Shown here: positions 60,780 to 64,000 of the stretch, piece after piece | How positions within the stretch are numbered: the stretch's first letter is position 1 | Layout of the letters: the number at the start of each line of letters is the position of its first letter | Source of the DNA: Paracoccus alcaliphilus | Lineage (GTDB): Bacteria > Pseudomonadota > Alphaproteobacteria > Rhodobacterales > Rhodobacteraceae | Direction of reading: 5' to 3' | Length of the DNA stretch: 64,000 bases | NCBI RefSeq assembly: GCF_028553725.1 | Contig: NZ_CP067126.1 | Coordinates: forward strand, 338,634-402,633 | The notes under the pieces: model-generated | The model's database searches: none | The model's input: only the letters and a program-made list of their open reading frames with translations | What the model was told of the DNA's origin: nothing | Program-made: the position numbers and the translations under genes

Positions 60780-60900
60780 GGCGAGGTCGCGCAGCCAATC
60801 TCCTGCGCGACGCGCTGGCGGATCGTGAGCCGGCATGGAAACAGGTGATCAGCCCCACCTGAGTTGTCCGGCTTGAAGTTAGCGTCCATCGCTATAAGTT

Positions 60901-61215
60901 TCACAAGCAGAAGATGATGATCGCTTCGATGATGACAGCGTTGAGGAAGATGCCGCCGCATCGCTCATAGCGGGTCGCGACCCCACACTCGTCCTTCATG
61001 CGACCGAAGGCATTCTCGATGCGGTCGCGCTTGCGATAAGGGCGCTTGCTGTATCTGGCGGGTTTTCTGCGCTTCTTGCCTCGGGTGGGATGCAGGGACG
61101 GATGCCGCGGCCCTTGAGGTCGTCGCGCAGCCAGTCGGCATCATAAGCCTTGACTCCCGAGAAGCGCTTCGCTCTCGGCAAATGACGCAGCAGCATGAGG
61201 GCGCCGCCACTGTCA
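60901..61215 (-). pseudogene. IS5-family transposase C-terminal fragment
   Basis: Minus strand, in more than one frame: HLPRAKRFSGVKAYDADWLR and DDLKGRGIRPCIPP, then after a frameshift the classic end RDRIENAFGRMKDECGVATR, ERCGGIFLNAVIIEAIII. This is a different IS5 subgroup from copies A and B. The first half is missing. Inactive. Confidence 0.75.
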
Positions 61216-61244
61216 GCCATCTGGCCAGGGGAGAGAAAGAAGTC

Positions 61245-61574
61245 TGGCGGGCACCGACCGCGGCGCGCAATACTGTGCGCATGACGACCAGAAGATCCTG
61301 CGCAGGCATGGGTTCAGGGTGTCGATGAGCGGCAAGGGCAATTGCTATGATCATTCGGCCGTCGAGCGTCGCATGCTCTCTCGGACCAATGGCGTTCACA
61401 TGCTTCATCTTCAAATCGCTGAAGGCCGAACTGGTCTGGCGCCGCGACTGACACACCCGGCGAGAGGTCGAGATCGCCCTCTTCGAATACATCAACGGCT
61501 TCTACCACCCGCGACGCAAACACTCAGCCCTGAGCTGGCAATCACCCGTGGCCATCGAACAAAGGGCCGCTAAA
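61245..61574 (+). pseudogene. IS3-family orfB C-terminal fragment
   Basis: Plus strand: [33 protein letters not shown], then a frameshift, and [16 protein letters not shown] and [14 protein letters not shown] in other frames. These are the last parts of an IS3 transposase with the catalytic core. Inactive. Confidence 0.75.
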
Positions 61575-61619
61575 CATGACCATATCACCAGAACGGAACC
61601 GGGACAGGTCCAGAATGGG

Positions 61620-61958
61620 CAAATGCCGGCCGATCTGGCCGAGATCGCAGCGCTGAACAAAGAGGTCGCGCGCTCCGGCGTCCACGCCTGGCTCAACCGC
61701 CCGACCAGCACCCGCGAGATCCATGACGCGAAGCTCGTCACAGCGATCGAGACGAGTTTCATGGCCCGCGACCGGACCCATGGCGCACGCCGCGTCTGGC
61801 GCGATGTTCTCAACGAAGGGCTTGCCTGCGGGCTTCACCGGATCGAACGGCTGATGTGCCAGAACGCAATGAAAGCGCGGCCACGGCGACGAGGAAAGCC
61901 GGCGTCCTTCTCGCTCTCGCCCGACACCGCCTTCGCAAACCTGCGCTTCCAGGCATAA
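61620..61958 (+). pseudogene. IS3-family orfB N-terminal fragment
   Basis: Frame reads MPADLAEIAALNKEVARSGV, HAWLNRPTSTREIHDAKLV and RVWRDVLNEGLACGLHRIER, then LMCQNAMKARPRRRGKP. It belongs to the N-terminal half of an IS3 OrfB and is followed by unrelated sequence. It comes after the C-terminal piece above, so the order is rearranged. Confidence 0.7.
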
Positions 61959-62092
61959 GGCGAGTGCGTGTTTACCCCCAGCCGCTTCGAAACCTCCTTC
62001 TCCGGATAACCCCGTTCCGTGATCTGCGCGACCGCATCGCGCTTGAACTCATCCGTGAGATTGCCTGTGCCCTCATGGCCTCCTTGCCTCAA
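61900..62092 (-). pseudogene. IS3-family orfA fragment (opposite strand)
   Basis: Minus strand: NLTDEFKRDAVAQITERGYP, EKEVSKRLGVNTHSPYAWKR, then RFAKAVSGESEKDAG, a typical OrfA helix-turn-helix; the rest is lost. It is inverted relative to the orfB pieces, showing recombination between IS3 copies. Confidence 0.7.
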
Positions 62093-62183
62093 AACGAGCG
62101 AAAAAGGCGTCCATGAACCCTGGGGCTATTCAGATCACAGCATCCGGATATCCTCAAGCAGCGCGGGATCCAGCTTCAGCCCG

Positions 62184-62600
62184 TCACACATGGCGGCTTC
62201 CCTCCATGCGCCGCGCCCCCTGCTGCTCTTCGACCGAGCGGGCAAGTTCCGCGAACTGCTCCAGCGCATTGTCTGCAAAAGCCTGCGGATCAATGGCGAT
62301 GATGAACTGCCCGGTGCCCGGCGGATCGCCCTTGTCATCCAGAAACGAACCGGCCTCGGCGGCGAAATTCGCCCCGGTCAGCCCCGCGGCAAGGATCTCG
62401 ACCATCAGCGCAAGGGCGATCCCATCGGCCCCTGCCCCGTTGCGTTCCAGGCCCCGGCGCGATCATGTGCCGGGTTTCGGCAGTCAGCGGCACATCCAGC
62501 GACAGCACGTCGCTGCGCCGCAGCAACGGCTCCAGCGGCATCATCCGCCGCCAGATCCGCGCGCAGGGCATCCTCTTCCGTGAATTCCGACACGACGACC
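62184..62600 (-). pseudogene. Chimeric remnant of a 2-hydroxyacid dehydrogenase and a malate/lactate-dehydrogenase-family gene
   Basis: In one frame the sequence LEPLLRRSDVLSLDVPLTAE and TRHMI (62460-62560) is the NAD-dependent D-2-hydroxyacid dehydrogenase region that precedes the second Rossmann half. After a junction near 62450 another frame reads LALMVEILAAGLTGANFAAE, AGSFLDDKGDPPGTGQFI and ends EGSRHV, the C-terminus of an Ldh_2 (malate/L-lactate/ureidoglycolate) dehydrogenase. The short frame MCDGLKLDPALLEDIRML downstream may be the start of another lost gene. A deletion has fused two genes of a catabolic cluster. Confidence 0.6.
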
Positions 62601-62730
62601 CTCAAGCTGCGGCCTCATTTAATCTTGTATAAGATGGAAGGCCTCCCGCATTGCCCCTGCCTCGTCGACGGGCCTGGATTGATGCGCCGGAACAAGCCAC
62701 GCGGCGCGAAAGGATCAAGGCCGTCCACTG

Positions 62731-62835
62731 TCGCAGATCACCCGCATCGGCTATTCGCTGGAAAACACCCCGGTCGAATGGCGCGTCAGCACATGCACCA
62801 CAGCCCGATTCCTTTATCACGCCGATCCGGGCTGA
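62731..62835 (+). pseudogene. GntR-type regulator C-terminal (UTRA) fragment
   Basis: 34 codons: SQITRIGYSLENTPVEWRVS, TCTTARFLYHADPG, then stop at 62835. The N-T-P-V-E-W-R-V-S sequence is typical of the last strand of the UTRA ligand-binding domain of GntR/HutC regulators. The DNA-binding half is missing. Fits a regulator of the decayed dehydrogenase genes. Confidence 0.5.
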
Positions 62836-62839
62836 GCCT

Positions 62840-63520
62840 TCAGGGCGACAGCACCCGCAACCGCGAGATGACCGTGCCGCAGCGGCGGGCGGCGATAATC
62901 AGGCGGTCCTGCAAATGGGTCTGGATATAGGTGGCGTGAAACCGGGTCGGCGCGGTCAGCGTCAGGCAACCGCCCTCGATCCCCTCATCCGCCAGCCCGG
63001 CGAACCAGGCATCGAACAAGGCGGCGTCCTCCTGCCGCAGATGGTGACGCATGGCGGCCCACAACCCCTCTCCCGGCTCGACCGACAGGCGGCGGAACGG
63101 CACGACGGTATTGTCGGCGGGCGCTGCTGGGGTCGCCCCCCCTACCCTGCTGACGAAATCCTCGCCGATATTGGGCCATTCGGCCTTGGTGTCAAGCATG
63201 ATGCGGTCAAGGTCAAGTTCCAGCACCGAGACCCGGCCCCGCGCGCCCTGCCGCTTGATCTCCAGCCAGCCGAGGGCGCGGAAGCGGGCCATCTCGCGCT
63301 TGACGGTGCGTTCATCGACGCACCACAGCCGGGCGATTTCGCGTTGTCCCACGCTCAACTCATTGCGTTGCCAGTTGTAACGCGCCGTGATCAGCGCCAT
63401 CAGCCGCATGATCTGTCGCTGACGATGCTTGTCCCCCGCCAGCGCATGCGCCATCATCGCCGACAGAATGTCGTATTTCTTCGACCCCGCGTCGCGCCCC
63501 ACGGGACGGATCACCTGCAT
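62840..63520 (-). CDS. Replication-initiator-like protein with winged helix and DnaA-domain-I-like C-terminus
   Basis: 226 aa from ATG 63520 (AGGAG 5 bp upstream; a GTG at 63523 is possible). Residues ~35-110 look like a winged helix-turn-helix: ALITARYNWQRNELSVGQRE, IARLWCVDERTVKREMARFR, LGWLEIKRQGARGRVSVLEL. Residues ~165-226 resemble DnaA domain I: FDAWFAGLADEGIEGGCLTL, TAPTRFHATYIQTHLQDRLI. No AAA+ domain. DnaA-like replicases are described for Rhodobacterales plasmids, and the upstream DNA contains iteron-like repeats. Function as replication initiator or as DNA-binding regulator is inferred. Confidence 0.6.
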   Translation of the reverse strand: MQVIRPVGRDAGSKKYDILSAMMAHALAGDKHRQRQIMRLMALITARYNWQRNELSVGQREIARLWCVDERTVKREMARFRALGWLEIKRQGARGRVSVLELDLDRIMLDTKAEWPNIGEDFVSRVGGATPAAPADNTVVPFRRLSVEPGEGLWAAMRHHLRQEDAALFDAWFAGLADEGIEGGCLTLTAPTRFHATYIQTHLQDRLIIAARRCGTVISRLRVLSP

Positions 63521-63729
63521 CACTGCTCCTGCCTGCCGGTTTTTGCCCGGCTTGTTTTATGGCCCGCATATGCAGGCACTGCCCCTGTGGCTGCTGCGAT
63601 CTGATGCCGCTCAAAACGTTCTTCGCCACATTTAACGCATTTGCGTCCTGTTTTCTGATTCTGTCAAGTGATTTGCTCCGGGCGCCGCAACGCCCTGCCC
63701 ATTTCCCCGAATAAAAACGGTATCAATGG

Positions 63730-63815
63730 TATAGGGGGACATGCAGGGTGTCACCCATTGCGCGGCTTTTGTCCCCCAATCCAGTCGCCAGTGGAACGGA
63801 TTGTCCCCCCATTCC
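63730..63815. repeat. Iteron-like TGTCCCCC repeats (candidate replication origin)
   Basis: Three units: GTCCCCC at 63771-63777 and 63803-63809 in the same direction, 32 bp apart, and its complement GGGGGAC at 63734-63740. Extended units are TGTCCCCCAATCC, TGTCCCCCCATTCC and, on the other strand, TGTCCCCCTATACC, so at least 12 positions are shared. Spacing of about three helical turns is usual for iterons or operator arrays of plasmid initiators. Confidence 0.5.
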
Positions 63816-63924
63816 GGCGATCAGCGTTCCGGCGCTTGACTGATCCCGCGCAACAACCGATTCGGCCTGCAGAGGACTGGATTCGCGGCATTTCGGCGCT
63901 CTGACGCTTTCATTCAAATCCCCT

Positions 63925-63941
63925 TTTGCCAAAAAGGCAAA
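63925..63941. repeat. TTTGCC/GGCAAA palindrome
   Basis: Inverted repeat TTTGCC-AAAAA-GGCAAA. It could be an operator or a parS-like site for a partition protein encoded beyond the window edge. Only the palindrome is observed. Confidence 0.35.
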
Positions 63942-64000
63942 TCCGGCGTAAAAGCGGAAGTGACGTTAATCTGCGTCCTAGAAAACAGACAGGCAGTCCG

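Larger units (their letters stand above)
63521..64000. other. Non-coding leader with candidate origin
   Basis: 480 bp before the initiator-like gene. No gene of the same type is seen. The stretch carries iteron-like GTCCCCC repeats, a TTTGCC/GGCAAA palindrome and a purine-rich end; the outward-facing neighbour lies beyond the window. Confidence 0.5.

Noticed and set aside
63734..63809. CRISPR-like array from the GTCCCCC repeats
   Set aside because: Units are only 12-14 bp, number three, and one is inverted, which does not fit CRISPR; iterons or operators fit better.

Overview
The window looks like a high-GC alphaproteobacterium of the Rhodobacterales, most like Paracoccus. Supporting this are a pseudoazurin, a glyoxylate-shunt pair next to a RamB/ScfR-type regulator, many short intergenic gaps, DUF1190/YgiC and Ku/LigD genes, and a plasmid-style initiator with a DnaA-domain-I-like region. 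The assignment is inferred from gene content; no rRNA is present to confirm it.

Layout. 1-10.1 kb is a surface-polysaccharide locus: glycosyltransferases, an ATP-grasp enzyme, a Wzx-type flippase, a sulfotransferase, an O-antigen-polymerase-like protein and a chain-length/co-polymerase protein whose kinase motifs are degenerate. The first glycosyltransferase carries an in-frame stop. 10.3-12.2 kb holds a ygiC-ygiB pair. 12.2-16.6 kb holds a dead IS5-type element abutting a 5'-truncated ligD, an intact ku and a manganese catalase. 16.7-21.0 kb is an IS graveyard (IS5 and IS110 families) that has broken an SMC/Rad50-like ATPase gene with a zinc-hook motif. 21.0-24.6 kb is a cobalamin-riboswitch-controlled BtuFCD-type ABC operon ending in a pseudoazurin gene. 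24.7-29.6 kb encodes isocitrate lyase, malate synthase and a divergent RamB-like regulator. 29.6-33.0 kb is a second IS-rich zone beside tRNA-Leu(UAG).

33.1-37.1 kb holds a small acidic secreted protein followed by a tightly overlapping four-gene operon (GT2 glycosyltransferase, acyl-CoA-dehydrogenase-like protein, PIG-L deacetylase, NodS-like methyltransferase). This is the best candidate here for an undescribed biosynthetic system. 37.2-42.4 kb is a heme-copper oxidase cluster in which subunits I and III are fused and subunit II lacks the CuA ligands, pointing to a quinol oxidase. 43.2-50.8 kb is a TetR-controlled RND efflux operon with its own outer-membrane factor and an extra lipoprotein hydrolase. 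51.0-52.8 kb is queC-queD-queE behind a preQ1-I riboswitch. 52.8-57.9 kb is a second RND pump (no outer-membrane factor of its own) with a divergent TetR gene. 58.0-60.8 kb carries ChaC, a PHB-depolymerase-like esterase, a CopG regulator and two small conserved-looking ORFs. 60.9-62.8 kb is a third zone of decayed transposases and catabolic gene fragments. 62.8-64.0 kb carries the DnaA-domain-containing initiator and a set of GTCCCCC repeats that look like iterons.

Regulation is unusually readable: two riboswitches, four palindromic operator candidates next to their likely regulators, and several hairpin terminators. Three IS-rich zones punctuate the window. Two IS5 copies with near-identical 3' halves in opposite orientation flank the cobalamin/glyoxylate segment and could invert it.
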